Source: Mya arenaria
Lineage: Eukaryota; Mollusca; Bivalvia; Myida; Myidae
Length of the DNA stretch: 64,000 nucleotides
Direction: 5' to 3'
Assembly (NCBI RefSeq): GCF_026914265.1
Contig: NC_069126.1
Span: 23,103,473 to 23,167,472, forward strand
Shown piece by piece: positions 13,501-25,920 of this stretch (positions within the stretch are counted from its first letter, which is position 1; each line of letters starts with the position of its first letter). The notes under the pieces are model-generated. The model was not told where the DNA came from. It saw nothing but the letters and a program-made list of their open reading frames with translations, and did not search any database. Both the position numbers and the translations under genes were made by a program.

Positions 13501-16500
13501 ATTGTAAGGTAACAAACAAGTAAATTATTTCTGAACAAGCTCAAGAAACCTTCAAGGCTTGACAGGGTTTTTCCAAGGATTTTCAGATAGGGATCCTGTG
13601 ACCATGCTTGAAAATTTAAAGAGCTCTGGCAATTATACATGGTCCTGGTATACGGTAAGAACACTCCAAATGGGCGCCCCTTGCTCGATTTGTTTTTTAA
13701 TCAGAGCAAGGATGTTACTATTGTTTCAATCTATAGAATAATAGGAGTAAACACATACCTGGGAGGATTGTATGCAGGTTTGACTGGCTCCATTGGGGTG
13801 GTGTCAATGATACTGGTGGTATCGCTGCCGCGGTTGAATGATGAGCTCCCAAACCCACCACTGCCCAGTCCCGCCGCCCGTCCACTACGCTCTGCATCTT
13901 GGCGCTGCCTGGCAAGCTCCTTCGCTTTCTTTCGCATCTGGTCCTTCGCCTCTTTTTCTTGAGTCTGTTATAAACATTTTGCATCAATTTATGTTAACTT
14001 CACAGAGAGTTCCATTTAATTTGTCCGCAATATACACAAAACTTTCTACACGAAATCTGACTGTTCAAAAGCCACAAATTGTCCCAATGGGCTGATTCTT
14101 CAGAACTTTGTTTTTTAATAATGTAACAATGCCATTGTCGTCAACATACTTAACTTCCAAATAATTAATATTAGAAAGCTTCATAGACGCACTTGCCATC
14201 TACAGATTTTACAAGTACTGAGAAGCCTGTTTTAACCGTGTTTATTTTATCCCTTTATATCCGCCCTTCATGCAATAGTTCACCTTAAAAAGATGATGAT
14301 GATGCTATTTAAAACATTGTTAATTACAACAAAGTAATGAACAATTGACCCAATGGGAGTTACTGCAACACCTATTTATTTATTCAGGTATGACAAGGCT
14401 TGTAACGCCTAACCTACCTGTCTGACAGCCATGAACACTTTCTCCTCGTGGGAGTCCATCTCTGTAAAGGTTCTGATCTGGGCTAGGTTGACATTTTCAC
14501 GGTATCCAAGAGCAACAATCTCGTCAAAGGCAAAAATCAGCTGGAACGCTTGATCAACAATGTCACTCTCTTCTAGATTTCTGCAGTATTCTGGTATCTG
14601 TGAAACAAACATTAATGTAAGGACTATACAGAGTTTTATTTCTGTACCTATTTACCGAAATATTTCTAGAATAGTTGAAGCCCAAAATTATACATACACA
14701 TTCTGGTTTCACCAGCTAATCTTCCAGTAAAAAACAACATATTTTTCTAATAAGACTTATTTTAATACAGAAATATCAGAATCATTGATCTGTGGCATGA
14801 ATTTGCAATAGCTTAAATATAACATTATTTGTACCAGCATGGGAAAATGCAGTTATGTGGATTTCATGTGGCCTTTGGGTTAAATTAGCACAAGCCCAAA
14901 CTGGGTAAATGTTAGCTTGCTTGCTAAAATTCTGAATTTCATATAGCAGGGCTTGTTACAATTCAGATTTGGTCATCCAAAATTCTGATTTTGATGACTG
15001 TGAGACAGCCTTAAATTTTACAAAAATTAAAGAAATAGGTGATTAATACAGAGCTACAATGAATTGGGTACTGGTAAATTATAATCAGAATTTTTTCAAA
15101 TGTGAATTGGGCTTCCTGTAGTTTGTATATAATTTACGAAAGCTGAATCCTGTTTTGAGAAATTCTTTGCTTTTTGTTTACACATGATTCTAAAAACAAT
15201 AGCCTCTTTGACAAAAATGAATTGGGTAAATGCCCCAAAAAGCAGCCTGATGTTCCTCTCAGTCTGTATATTAGTGATATACATATTGCATACAGACCAC
15301 TGTCAATGAGCATTAAACAAATTTACCACTCTAGCAAACAGCCGAAGTGTTTCTAGATCCTCCAGTATGTTGCTGGCTTTTGTTGTGATGAGGAGCATGT
15401 ACAGTTTTTCCAGAGGTTGATACACATATCTCACACTTTCAGTCTCAACAAATGTGTGCTGTTTTCCGGTGTTCATCAATTTTGGGAAGGCAGCAAGAAG
15501 GCCCTCTATTCTGGATCTATTCATTTCAACAAACTGGCGGGATATGATGGCTGGAAGGCAATGTTTTAAGTATAAGATGTATATCTCTCAGATCTGAACC
15601 ACTGCAATGGTTTTCTTATTGTTGAAAGCAATAAATATCATACCTTTTATTTCCTGTTACATAATTACGATTTCCCTTATAATTTTCAGTCCAGATAGTT
15701 CTGATTATATTCATTTCAATAGTGAATATTTACACCTCAACTTCCGTTCCTTAAATGAACTGCCTTTCGGCAATTGCGTTCATCAATCGATGAACGCAAC
15801 ATCTTCGGATATGTTCGGATCGTAATTCATTGCATAACAATATACATGAAATCTACTGATCTTGTTATTGGTTGTATTGTGTCTGCAGGTCCCATAAAAT
15901 ATAGATCAACATTTTTAAAAGTGTAAGTTTATTATATTTTAAATATATTGGTACCAGAATTGTTTTAATTTTACGTTTTAAAGTGATTTCAAGTGGTTGA
16001 TCTTTTTCCGCATTATTGTGACGTCATTTGAAAAAAAATGTTTCTGGTTATAGTCGGGTCATTCTATTTACAGAATGGGTAAGAACGGATTACTGAAAGG
16101 TTTTCTTAAATGAAATGAAGTATTTTTTTAACAATTCTTGAATGAAATAATGAACTATTGGTGTAAATATAAGGAATGAATTGCGGGGTTGATGTCAATA
16201 TCGGGGATATGAACGCAATTGGGTTGGTCAAAGTACGCGTGGAGTCCTTCGGACTCCACATACATTGACCAGCCCAATTGCGTTCATACCCCGATAATGA
16301 CATCAACCCCGCAATTATTCCTTAAGTGTCACCTTAAAAGTTGTGTAAAAACTTATATACGTTTATGTCTATCAGGTATCTTTACATCACACTGAATTCT
16401 ATCACAAAAGTGGTGATACTAATTTTTCTCTGTATATTAAAAAAATCAACATAAATATATATATATATATATATATAATTTGGAACTATTTCTAGTGCTG

Positions 16501-17321
16501 TATATTGCATGACACCTTACCTTTCCCGCCTTTGTTGCACACTGCTGCCGCCAGCAGTACCTGTAAGCGAAAACTTAACATTTATAAAATAAGAAAATAG
16601 ACTACTACAGCAGTACCTGTAAACGAAAACACAACATTTATAAAATAAGAAAATAGACTACTGCACTGTACAAAACAATTCTTCATCAGAGTCACAAACT
16701 CTTAATGACTCTTCATAATCAAAATAAAGGAACTTTTCTCAGAAAGATTTTGCCACAAAGTTGACATCAATATTGACAGTTTAGATCAGAACAATAATCA
16801 GAATTTACATTTGATTTTTTGCTTTAATAAATATTGAAAAACTTACAGTAACAGCTCATTGAAAAGGTTAATTTTATATTAAACTATAATGACATTCTAA
16901 TAACTTTCAACTATCTCTGGGTCCTGTCAGTGGTTTGAGAATAGGTGAGCGATATACGGCCTAAGTGGTTAACCTTATCGCAATATACATAATGTAGTTT
17001 TCAGGAGATTCCGTAATCGATCAAATTTCATGTTATGATAAAGTTTATGCATTTATAATTCTGACATATGTGTCAAGGTATATCTTATTTGTTTTAGTTT
17101 TGTTCAAGACCAAATTTAAATCCCTAAATCGCTGACCTATCCTCATACCAATGTGGGTCCTGTCAAAACATCATGTTTACCTTACCCCACCCACTATGCC
17201 ACTTTTTCAGGACACAATCATTACCATGTTTATCATAACGGTCTGCTTGCTGTAAACATCAGGAAACACAAAACAATGCGTTGAATTAAATTATTGTGTT
17301 TAAAGAGTATACACTTACCAT
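7546..17321 (-). CDS. ARCN1: Coatomer subunit delta (archain, delta-COP)
   Basis: Delta-COP is part of the COPI coat that shapes vesicles between Golgi and ER. Coding exons, read on minus: 17321-17319 (ATG only), 16560-16521, 15550-15327, 14597-14418, 13964-13759, 13295-13204, 12576-12504, 11473-11308, 10803-10656, 9930-9822, 9345-9141, 7635-7546. All junctions have GT/AG and consistent phase; the total is 511 codons plus stop, the same length as I recall for human ARCN1. The N-terminal longin-like part carries [20 protein letters not shown] and [20 protein letters not shown]; a charged linker with EAKDQM and GGFGSSS follows; the C-terminal mu-homology domain has [35 protein letters not shown] and DDFFPV. 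The protein ends VDKYEIV. Introns hold several mobile elements and a duplicated acceptor (16555-16666). The start is set by the exon ending in ATG directly before GTAAGT. The 5' UTR extent is unknown. Confidence 0.95.
8036..9124. mobile_element. TTAA foldback element (copy C) interrupted by another repeat
   Basis: The right end is the standard AATCTGTGAGAGTGCAGCTT followed by TTAA. The left end is decayed but recognisable (TTCACTCTCTAAGACTGAAG). The two arms around the GATCGCAGATTTTT motif are separated by a roughly 730 bp insertion (8186-8918). It lies in the last intron of ARCN1. Confidence 0.65.
8186..8918 (-). mobile_element. Sub-repeat-bearing mobile element nested in copy C (TAGCTCGA family)
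   Basis: Read on minus it begins at TTTTTAGCTCGA (upper end) and finishes at CTGTCTCTGTGACAGCTCTT. It holds three to four internal units of about 165 bp with GAGGTGGTACGCAAACTTT, AAAAAGGGGCATAATTTTGT and AGTTTCAAAGCCA. The same element lies in plus orientation at 59651-60247. Open frames across it are by-products of the repeats. Confidence 0.7.
9405..9545 (-). mobile_element. Fragment of the GGGTTTTAGCCA element family
   Basis: GATGGCAGAAGGTGCACATG, CATGAGGGCAGA and TTTCATAACTCTTTTTTTAAGC resemble the right half of the 6578-6903 element. Only part is present, in the intron of ARCN1 above the 9345 exon. The orientation call is tentative. Confidence 0.4.
9561..9750 (-). mobile_element. tRNA-derived SINE
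   Basis: The minus strand starts GAGTGAGAGTGGTCTAGTGG, a tRNA A-box, followed about 35 bp later by GGGTTCGAACC, a B-box. After the tRNA-like head come a TACTGGTTTCTGGCGAGGAA body and a tail ending near AATCGAGCTAAAAT. This is an internal RNA polymerase III promoter architecture with a non-tRNA body, so a SINE rather than a working tRNA gene. TA-rich sequence flanks both ends. The layout resembles known mollusc SINEs (V-SINE/RUDI type; assignment not checked). Confidence 0.75.
10136..10300. repeat. Short irregular repeat, GGCTGCCAACTGT units
   Basis: GGCTGCCAACTGT or close variants occur at least four times within 165 bp with CAGCTGGCTG spacers, inside an ARCN1 intron. The phrase is GC-richer than its surroundings. 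Confidence 0.65.
12891..12914. repeat. AT dinucleotide microsatellite
   Basis: An uninterrupted AT run of about 24 bp in an ARCN1 intron. Confidence 0.9.
15728..16330. mobile_element. Double-hairpin element, copy 1
   Basis: The left part contains TTGCGTTCAT and, six bases later, ATGAACGCAA (15774-15799). The right part is a large palindrome from 16201 to 16294 (TCGGGGATATGAACGCAATT matched by AATTGCGTTCATACCCCGA) whose tip is another perfect inverted repeat, GTGGAGTCC/GGACTCCAC. The same element in inverted orientation lies at 46241-46800 in an RBBP5 intron. The ends look like CTTCCGTTCCTTAAATGAAC and ATTCCTTAAGTG. No coding sequence is seen. It sits in the ARCN1 intron between coding exons 2 and 3. 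Confidence 0.7.
16455..16477. repeat. AT dinucleotide microsatellite
   Basis: A pure AT run just downstream, on the ARCN1 strand, of coding exon 2. Confidence 0.85.
16555..16666 (-). repeat. 56 bp tandem duplication containing the ARCN1 exon-2 splice acceptor
   Basis: The unit starting CAGTACCTGTAAGCGAAAAC is repeated from 16611 with a few changes (CAGTACCTGTAAACGAAAAC). On the minus strand each copy has a polypyrimidine tract, TTTACAG or CTTACAG, and GTACTG. The first copy met by the transcript (16616) is not the one that opens the conserved exon (16560). Confidence 0.9.
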
Positions 17322-17576
17322 TTTGCAACGACTGTTCGAATAGTTCTTGAATTCTGCAAAACTCGTTGATTATTCGCCGACACTTCTCAGCCACGTCAAG
17401 AAGTGCGATTCCTACGCCAAAAGAAAAATAATGAAAACGACCATGAGAAATACTTATATAAAATATAGAACTCATATTTAAGCAATCTAAACTAATATGT
17501 AAAATAAATCCAAACTTACACATACATTATACGAAAAAAGAACATGTAAAGTAAAGAACTAATTTACAGAGACAAA

Positions 17577-17614
17577 CCGGAAGTCAATAGCTCAATCCAC
17601 CGTGTTTCGGAAGT
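17577..17614. promoter_or_regulatory. Probable ARCN1 promoter: paired ETS-type sites
   Basis: CCGGAAGT (17577-17584) and TCGGAAGT (ending 17614) lie about 255-295 bp upstream of the ARCN1 ATG, in the same orientation and 31 bp apart. CCGGAAGT is the core recognised by ETS/GABP factors and is common in housekeeping promoters. No TATA box stands out. This is a motif match only. Confidence 0.4.
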
Positions 17615-18342
17615 TGTCAAATTTTGTACAAAACACTACCGCATTGCAAACCAGCTAAGGACACAAAAAACACACAGCGGTTGCTTCCCCTGTAACTCTA
17701 TCTCTGTACAGTAAAATTACATTGCAAATGTATACGAAATAGGTGTTCTTTAATGTAAAATAGTTGTGTTTAGTTTGTGGTATGATTTTCATATTAAATG
17801 GAGGATGAAAGTAAAATAACAAAAAAAACATTTAGAAAATCACACGTTCCTAAAGGAAATTTGACTGCAGAGCAAAATACTAGTAAATCTATCACTAAAA
17901 TGTATTCTTGAAGTCTGTTCAGCGTCGAGATAGCTAAGGGTGGTTTATAAAGGTACGAGGAAAAAAACAGACATGTAAAATGTATGATGAATATTATTGG
18001 TCCAAGATGTACATGTATGTGCCAGTATCATTCGATAATATAATGGAATGAATACTCTGACAAAATGTGGTGTGTATATGAAGATCATGAAAATGAAGAT
18101 GTACACATTTTCATAGGATGAAAAACAAATTCAAACTTTTTTGAAAATTTAGCACCTTTAGCTCGATTTACAGTTCGACATAAAGTATAAAGAAATTGTG
18201 TGAACTGGGTCTGAAATTTACTTCGATATAGCGAAAATCGAGATAGAAAAATCGACATTAGCATATTTTTTAACATAACGAGTATCGACTGTATGTGTAA
18301 ACATGTAGCACTTTTATTTTTATCAGTTCCAAAACGAATATA

Positions 18343-18540
18343 TAATATACACAGCAAGTAATAGAGTCCCATTTTCAGTATAAATTCACAAAATTTTCCA
18401 ACTTGATGAATTGGCAATGATATGTCTTGGCTTAATTTTGTCTACTCATTATGTTAATAAAATGAATTATATACATACGATGAAGTAATACTCAGTATTA
18501 AGCATGGTAACGTTAAATAGACACATTCCATATGACACAA
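18343..18540. repeat. Diverged direct repeat, copy 1
   Basis: Shared phrases with 20305-20500 in the same order are CTTGATGAA, GGCAATGATAT, TCTACTCA, GAAGTAATACT, AAGCAT plus GTAACGTT, and AATAGACACATT. The two copies lie about 1.96 kb apart, so it is an old duplication or a dispersed element. Confidence 0.6.
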
Positions 18541-20304
18541 TGTATGAAACACAAGCGTACAGTTTCTAATAACTAATGGAATAGTTGTTTTTAACACAAA
18601 AGTGCAAAACGCCGGAAAACGTAAAAACAATAACAACGAAACACGTGTACAGGTTTTCTTCTGCTAATATAAGAAATACAAATATACGATATTTGTAACT
18701 AAACGGCTCCAACCATACATTTTCGAAATTGCGACAAAATAAATTGAGGGTAACAACTTTTGTAATACCAATAGTAATACCATTGTAGAATCATATCAAC
18801 ATTCAGTGTAAAGAAGTGAAACTTGTTTTCAATAGCAAACGCCTTATCATCGAATCTGTATGTACAGTGTCTGAAAATCTCTGTAATGTCTATGGCTAAA
18901 TGACGTGACAATCTAAAATCACGGAGAGGTTACGATCAATAAGTATATTTGGATTGTCCGTAATGAATTGTATAAGTATTTTCCCATCCTTGAAACGGTG
19001 CCATGTCTGTAGTCTAACTTTGTATATATACGTAAAACGTTTTCATTGGCACCGGTGCATTTCTGAATTTTTGCTCAGACTTATAGTATCTATCATTGAA
19101 AAATCCTCTCGCTCTTCTCTCGTTTACCAGCCATGAAGTGTGCCCATGAGTTGGAAAATTTCGATTTAAGTCCAGAATTCTTGAAAGTTATTTTCTTGCA
19201 TACCTTTATTATCCTTTTTTACTTTTTATCAAGATTTTATTTAGAAAACGCATATTTGTACATGACAAGAAAATAGGCTGGCCGCTTTGTTTACTGACGT
19301 GATTTGAGTTCAATGTTGACATAGAAAAGCTTCTTTTAAAAGATGTATTTTTTTAATATTATTTATTCTAAACGTTACCAGTTAGGTAGCGCGCTTATTC
19401 TTCTCTGGCAATGGCGGGGTGTGTGCGAAGGGAGGCGTCGAAACGCAAAAGTTGTTCAGACTATGCATTACTTTTTATAAGCCCAGTAGCCTTATCTAAA
19501 CCTTTTTAATGACAAAATGATCAAGGCTAAACAACCAAGAAATACAGTGCTACAATACTACACATTTTACAATATCGCAATATAGTCATCGGTAAACGTT
19601 TGGGTAACCATAATACCAGGGTCCTGGGTACGTGTATTTTGATGTAACTCTCAATGTTTCTCACTTTCAAAAATATCATACGGCGCTCATGAAATGTACA
19701 CGGATGTGCTTACAAACTTCACTTAAATTGTGATTGTTAACCTTGATGAACACCGGCTTCGATATTGTTGATCGGTTAAAATTGTTAACTATAAAGTAAC
19801 CTTAAGGGACCTGTGATGGTTGTTTGGCGTTTGACTTGTGACTATTGTGCCATTCCTTTCCGACTGCTGTGTCATTTTATTTAAAAGGGTATAATCCCCT
19901 TCCGACCCAACCATCCCGTGGCATATTGAATACCTGAATTTAACTACCAAAAATCCTGTTTAGCAAATAATAAGTTATTTTGCAAGTCTTCTTATTCAAT
20001 ACTGTCTGAGTTCGAGTTTTTGCAAGCCGAATATAACCTTCTTCTGCCCGAGTACTCCATAAAAGACCCTGCATACCTATTACCGAAATGGAATGGTTAC
20101 ACCCTGAGTGCTCACTATGTTCTAGTAACCATTATATCGCTGTCAATGTTGTAAACTCGTGCACAGTTCTAAGCGAGATCTTGTATAAGCTTTTTGTCAG
20201 TCGTAGTACGAATATATCCAATCTTTAAAACTCGGCCATTTCCGGCAAGCTTCGGGATAGTCAATAATGTTGGATACTGGCCGAGGTGTTCCGTTTGGAT
20301 TATA

Positions 20305-20500
20305 CAGCAAGTACCAGGGACTCATTTTCACTATAAAATTGGAACAATTCGCAAAGCCATTTTCTAGCTTGATGAAACGGCAATGATATATCTTGCCTGC
20401 AACTTCTGTCTACTCAATAAATTGATTAAATGTGTATATATAGCATGAAGTAATACTTAGTATCAAGCATAGTAACGTTGAATAGACACATTTAGACATA
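20305..20500. repeat. Diverged direct repeat, copy 2
   Basis: Partner of 18343-18540, with the same order of shared phrases and small insertions or losses between them. Confidence 0.6.
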
Positions 20501-20892
20501 GACACATTAAGACACATGCAATGGACACATCACTGTCAGTGTTGGAAAAGAGATCTTGTATAAGCTGAACGATTTCTTCTCAATCTGTCTGAAATATCTA
20601 CAAACCGTTGTATGCATTTTCATTACGTCTAATTTTTGTATATACTTCTTAAATACGTATATGTAATAATGTTAGTATATTGTCTTACTCGTGCAAGTTC
20701 TTTAAATAAAGATTGTTCAACCCAACCCGTGTTCCAGTGAACATGTGGCTCACTGACAGATCAAAGGCGCTAATCACATTATTTCCTAATAAAGAACTTT
20801 ATCTTTAGGCGTGTGTGATCTGTTTGCGTTGTTTGTACGTTTGTGGCTTGCGTTCAGTGTCGTTTGGGCCCTTACCATGTGCTTTAAATATT

Positions 20893-21390
20893 CAATGTCG
20901 AGCTGCAATGTCGAGCTGGACGGAATTCTAGCTCGACATTCGATATTATATAGCAAATCTTCAATGTCGAGCTGCAATGTCGAGCTGGACAAAACTCTAG
21001 CTCGACATAAGATATGATATAGCAAATCTTCAATGTCGAGCTTCAGTGTCGATCTGGACGGAATTCTAGCTGGACATTCGATATTATATAGCAAATCTTC
21101 AATGTCGCACTGCAATGTCGAGCTGGACGGAATTCTAGCACGAATTCGATATTATATAGGTAATAATCAATGTCGAGCTGCAATGTCGAGCTGGACGGAA
21201 TTCTAGCACGAATTCGATATTATATAGGTAATAATCAATGTCGCACTGCAATGTCGAGCTGGACGGAATTCTAGCACGAATTCGATATTATATAGGTAAT
21301 AATCAATGTCGCACTGCAATGTCGAGCTGGACGGAATTCTAGCACGAATTCGATATTATATAGGTAATAATCAATGTCGAGCTGCAATGT
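20893..21390. repeat. Tandem array, 68-69 bp units, about 7 copies
   Basis: Each unit carries CAATGTCGAGCTGCAATGTC, then GAGCTGGACGGAATTCTAGC and a GATATTATATAG tail. The first three units have AGCTCGACAT-type (or variant) centres and end GCAAATCTT; later units have AGCACGAATTCG and end GTAATAAT. The early units can fold, since ATGTCGAGCT is the complement of AGCTCGACAT. The two sub-types are not mixed. Confidence 0.9.
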
Positions 21391-24208
21391 TTAAACAGGG
21401 TTTATATTTACATTTTGACAACTGGGCTTGTCCCTGTAGTTTTCATTGTATAACTGGCTTTGTCATTCTGTATTAGTCAGTTAAATAAATAAAGTTAATG
21501 TTTCTTAAAGCTCGTTTCTCTAACGTTCCTCAATTAATCTTGTTTACATTTCTGGCAATAACAACTCCGATACCAACTGAACGTGTTTCTCTGAATGAAA
21601 TCGTGACACACCAATCCGAGAATAAATTAAGCAGTGACGTCAGTCACATCAAGAGGAAACGATGTTTCGAGCGTTAGAGTCTTCATCGAATATAAAACAG
21701 CAATTATTTACAGATAAACAGAAAAAAATGAGAGAAAAAACTTGCAAAGGGTCTCTTCGCTAAACTGATAATAGAATGGTGCAGAAAGACTTATGAATGC
21801 ATTGTTTTAGCTGGCTCACACGTGTAAGCCATTGTTATAAGCTTATTGAATATTCAGAAGTTCTCCATTTAAGGTCTGCTTAAGGTCATTCATTGACGTT
21901 TTCCATTCAGAGACTTTTCAGACGACGCTAGAAAAAAGTATATGTGGATCAATTCAGCTAGATATACAACACAGAACATTACAAAGAGGCAGTATTGGAA
22001 ACATGAAGCCTTTGATTTGTAGCTAAAAATAACCCAACTGCGGGGGTGGCTAGGAACATTGATTCTACACTCCTGAAGAAAATGCCTCTCTCTCTCTGAA
22101 ATATTTCATCAATAATTTCTCCTAAAATTTACGGTCCCAGCAGAAATAAGCGAGACTTTAATTTGAAGCGATTTCCCGTGGAGGGAGGAATTTTCGATAG
22201 TGGTCACAGCACAGTGACGTAGATATACGCAACTCTGGATGGGATTGCGCCTTTTGCAGACAATGGAAATGCGGAAAATCACATGAACTTCGTATAGATG
22301 ACTGAAATACCATGTCCCATATCAAGGACGCAAGCGCCAAAACTTCTGAAGAATAGTGAAGATTCACCTTTGTTAGTGTGCACATTCTGAAAAGCAGTAG
22401 AGGATGGTGAATAAAATGACGCAGATATCAGAAGGTGACATAGACATTTGTACGTAGGTGCAATAACGTAAGAAAACAACACTGGATAGAATACGAATTA
22501 AACTGTACAACTAAACTGAAGAAAACTGCAAAAACATTCGTTACAACTGCCATGGTTTCGATCGAACTTATCTTCAAATAAACTAATTAAAATGATATAA
22601 CATTATACAAATACAAAAGGGTGATTCATCAAATGGTGTTAAGTAAAATCAAGTGTATTTATACAACTCTTTGTTATGTGACAAGCCATATTGAACGTCT
22701 GTCTGTGTTCGTTGTTGACTACGTACTTAAACCACCTTATAAAGAGCGTTCCTTAAAAGTTAGACAGGCAAACAAGTGCAAACAGCTCGGAATTGCAAGA
22801 GCAGAGAAAGGCCCATAGAGCCGACAGTTCGTTACCGCGATATGCAAACTAAGAGTGATTTTGTTAGTTCGCGCATCGATTTAACAATTCATTTTTCAGC
22901 AAATATAAATTGACAAACGGCTCAGAGGGTTTGGTAACTAAAGCATAAACTAAAAATACTATAGAGCATGAGCTAGTTGTTTCAGTTCTGCGAATCAATA
23001 GCGGTGTTTGTAGGAACGTATAGATTTTTCTTCATTCATAACAACTGGTGCTCAGCAATGGCAAGACAGAGACTGCCTCCGATTATGCTGTTCTAGCGGA
23101 TTTATACAGATAATGATATCTTTTTGTGCACTGACGCCATCTTCATAAGAGCCTCAACGATTCTTTGACCACTCAGGTGCAATTATCTGACGGATGGGAA
23201 ATCCAAAGGGGAAGACAATAAAGCACGGTATCAATTGAGTTGGTTTTAAGTGTAAGTAATAGCACTGTCTTAGGCTTAAGTTTCTTTGCGAGAGGATAGA
23301 AAAGGAGTGAAAAGGAGTAGTTATAAACGACACTATGGGAATTTATCCGACGCTGATGGACCTCGTACTAACAACTTTGTAGAAACAAGCTCGGATTTGT
23401 TACTCGGATAAGGCTTCGGGAAATATTGATTCACCCTTGCTACGATTTCTTCAGCCACGATATATATTCAATCAAGCTGGATTCGAATATATTGTAAATA
23501 TTTAATTAGGTGAGTATAAAGGACTTTGATTATCTGAGCATTGTGTCTTTTTTTTACAATGAATATGACTCGGTGAATTCCAGTATGTCCATGAACAGAA
23601 TATTTACATGTAATGAGTGTGAAAATCACAATCGATTTCCGTTTATTCCATTCAGTCATTTGAGAGAGATTTAAAACTTGACCAATAATATTAATTACAT
23701 TATGTGAGGCGACTTGCGTTGAGTAGGAAGAGCCACAACATAATCGAGTCATTTTGCGTACTACATTTATATAGATTTTGTCTCAGACGAAGTTATAACA
23801 AGTTACGTCCAAAGCCTTGAGAAATGGGTTATGGTGGAACAAGCTATCGTTGTTCGATGGTTTAGTGAGTTTGAATCAACTGAACGTTGAAACACGTCTG
23901 TACTGCCGTTCGTAACTGATACCCAATATTTAGCAGCTTGAAAACTCTTATATAAAGATCACTTACAAATCCAGAGAGGTAGGTGGTTTGAGCCGGATGC
24001 GCCCCTACCCATTTGAATTTGCTAGCGATCTTTGAATAAGTGAAATCCATCCAACTCAACATTGGGTACGACCCCCTCCCCCCCCCCCCCCCATCTTAAA
24101 GTAGAATTAGCCAAAATGTTGGCGGCATCGGACGTCTAAGCTCCCTTTATGTTCCGACACGAATGTTGGCGTTCGTGTGGAAGGGTGCACAACCTTAGTA
24201 GCGCTCCT
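21391..24208. other. Unassigned intergenic sequence
   Basis: No exon, RNA gene or repeat border could be supported. A poly-C tract of about 20 bases lies near 24072-24092. Confidence 0.4.
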
Positions 24209-24564
24209 TTAATATACTCTCACAGACTGACCGTTTTTACAACTTTTTTTAAAAAGAATTTGTCTTGGAATTAGCCCTTTTTGTGGCAACCAGTGACATA
24301 AGACTGCTGACAAATGATCAGATCGCAGTTTTTCATATTTACGTTCACAAATTGATGTGTTATGGCTAAAAGCACCACTAACGCTTTAAGAAACTTTTTC
24401 GCCATAAAACATCAATTTTCGAACGTAAATATGAAAAGCTGCGATCTGATCTATTGTCAGCAGACTTATATCACATTTGCAAATTTGAGTTGACTTATTT
24501 CAAGACAAAAAAAAAATGAAAAAAGAAATGTCAAAACGGTGAATATGTGAGAGTGCAGCTTTAA
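24209..24564. mobile_element. TTAA foldback element (copy D)
   Basis: The left end is degraded (TTAATATACTCTCACAGACT); the right end is standard (GTGAGAGTGCAGCTTTAA). The interior shows the long palindrome around CATAAAACATCAATTTTCGA and its complement. Confidence 0.75.
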
Positions 24565-25009
24565 GCGCCTCGAATCCTCAACCCGACACTGAAGATTATT
24601 TTTTTTCAAGACAACGGACAACTTGCAGCGATTTGCCGAAAATGAACATTCGCACATACACCAAACACAGTTTGCGTTTACCATATTTGTCTACGTGAGG
24701 TCTTTGGAAACGATGCGTGATCTTAATGAGCTGAAAGTACTTTTTAAGGATTCACCATTATTGTTGATGTTTTTTTTTTCTCTGTGCCAACACACATTGC
24801 CAAGCCTTGAACCCCACTGCGTCAATGTACATACAGATAGGATAACAATTTGGCAACAAAGATCAAACCCTTCATAATGTTGATGAGCAAAACATCCTGT
24901 ACCTAATCAAATGGTCTTGAATATGTCTGTTTGTCCAACTCAAATTGATAAATCGTTTAGGGTAAAGAGAACCGGTCATAAAATGAACATTTATATTTTG
25001 AGCGCTCTA

Positions 25010-25450
25010 CAATGTACAAACTCTTCAATATTTGTCTGAAACAAACCATTAAACTCTATGCATTTTACTGCCACTGTCAAGAATCAGTCGCTACCACTTT
25101 GTTTTCTGCTCATTTTGTAAACGTTTCTTGGCAAAGGGTCGATGTCTCGTTAGTAAATGTTCTCTAAGCATCGCTTTTATACGTTCCGGGCACTTTCGAC
25201 ATTGTTTCACTCTTTATTTCCTGCCACTGTGAATACAGACGCCATAAATCGATTGTATTCAGCAAAATTATTACAAATCGTTGACTCATGATGAAATTGA
25301 ACTTCATCATAAATTACTCACTCACTCCTTCTGCTGTTTATGGCGCCACCGAATAATTGGCCAATAGAAGCTACAAAGGACGTCATTTTTGGATTAATTG
25401 GATATTCATTTCAATTAGAACATTTTCTAGAACAGTTTGAATGTTGTATG
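25010..25450. repeat. Local long repeat, unit 1
   Basis: Phrases GTCAAGAATCAGTCG, TACAGACGC, ATCGATTGTATTCAGCAAAA, GACTCATG, ATTGGCCAATA and GACGTCATT recur in the same order at 28255-28800, and partly at 27670-27850. No open frame is conserved between units, so this appears to be non-coding. Confidence 0.6.
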
Positions 25451-25777
25451 GGAGAGGAGATGGAAAGTTTCGGGACTGGGGCTAAGATGGTTACACAACA
25501 CTGATGTGCATGACATTCGTTGTCTTCACTCAGGACATCAAAATCGTTGTCATTCAAAATTCCAATTTCACAAAAGTTGAAGCTAAAACATGAACATATA
25601 TCGGCGACTTAAATGTCATGAACAATGATGTTTATGTTAACTGATTGTGTTGATTCGCAAAACAATTGTAGGGTGGTTTGTCGTTTGAAAGCATACTTAG
25701 AGAGTTAAACCTTATACTATATGGAATGGTTAGGAAATATAATCAATACTTTATATAATATGATCAATGTAAGCAGA

Positions 25778-25920
25778 ACAGAACAGAACAGAACATATTT
25801 TATTACAAGTAAACTCTACAGTATTTTTTGTTAAACTTACATATAAATATATTAACATTACAACTATACTATGCAGTGAGCAACTAATATTATTGACATA
25901 TAAAGGATGCACTGAAAATA
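25778..25920. mobile_element. Possible LINE 3' end with (GAACA)n tail
   Basis: Several AACAG pentamers (25778-25797) directly abut TATTTTATTACAAGTAAAC. A similar pentamer-tail arrangement occurs at 36512-36600. Pentamer tails next to a shared 3' sequence are typical of some non-LTR retrotransposons. No reverse transcriptase is present, so the call is weak. Confidence 0.3.

Larger units (their letters stand above)
17640..20890. other. Intergenic sequence upstream of ARCN1
   Basis: No exons were recognised. It holds a diverged duplicated segment (18343-18540 and 20305-20500, listed separately). Several AT-rich open frames show no protein signature. Confidence 0.4.
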
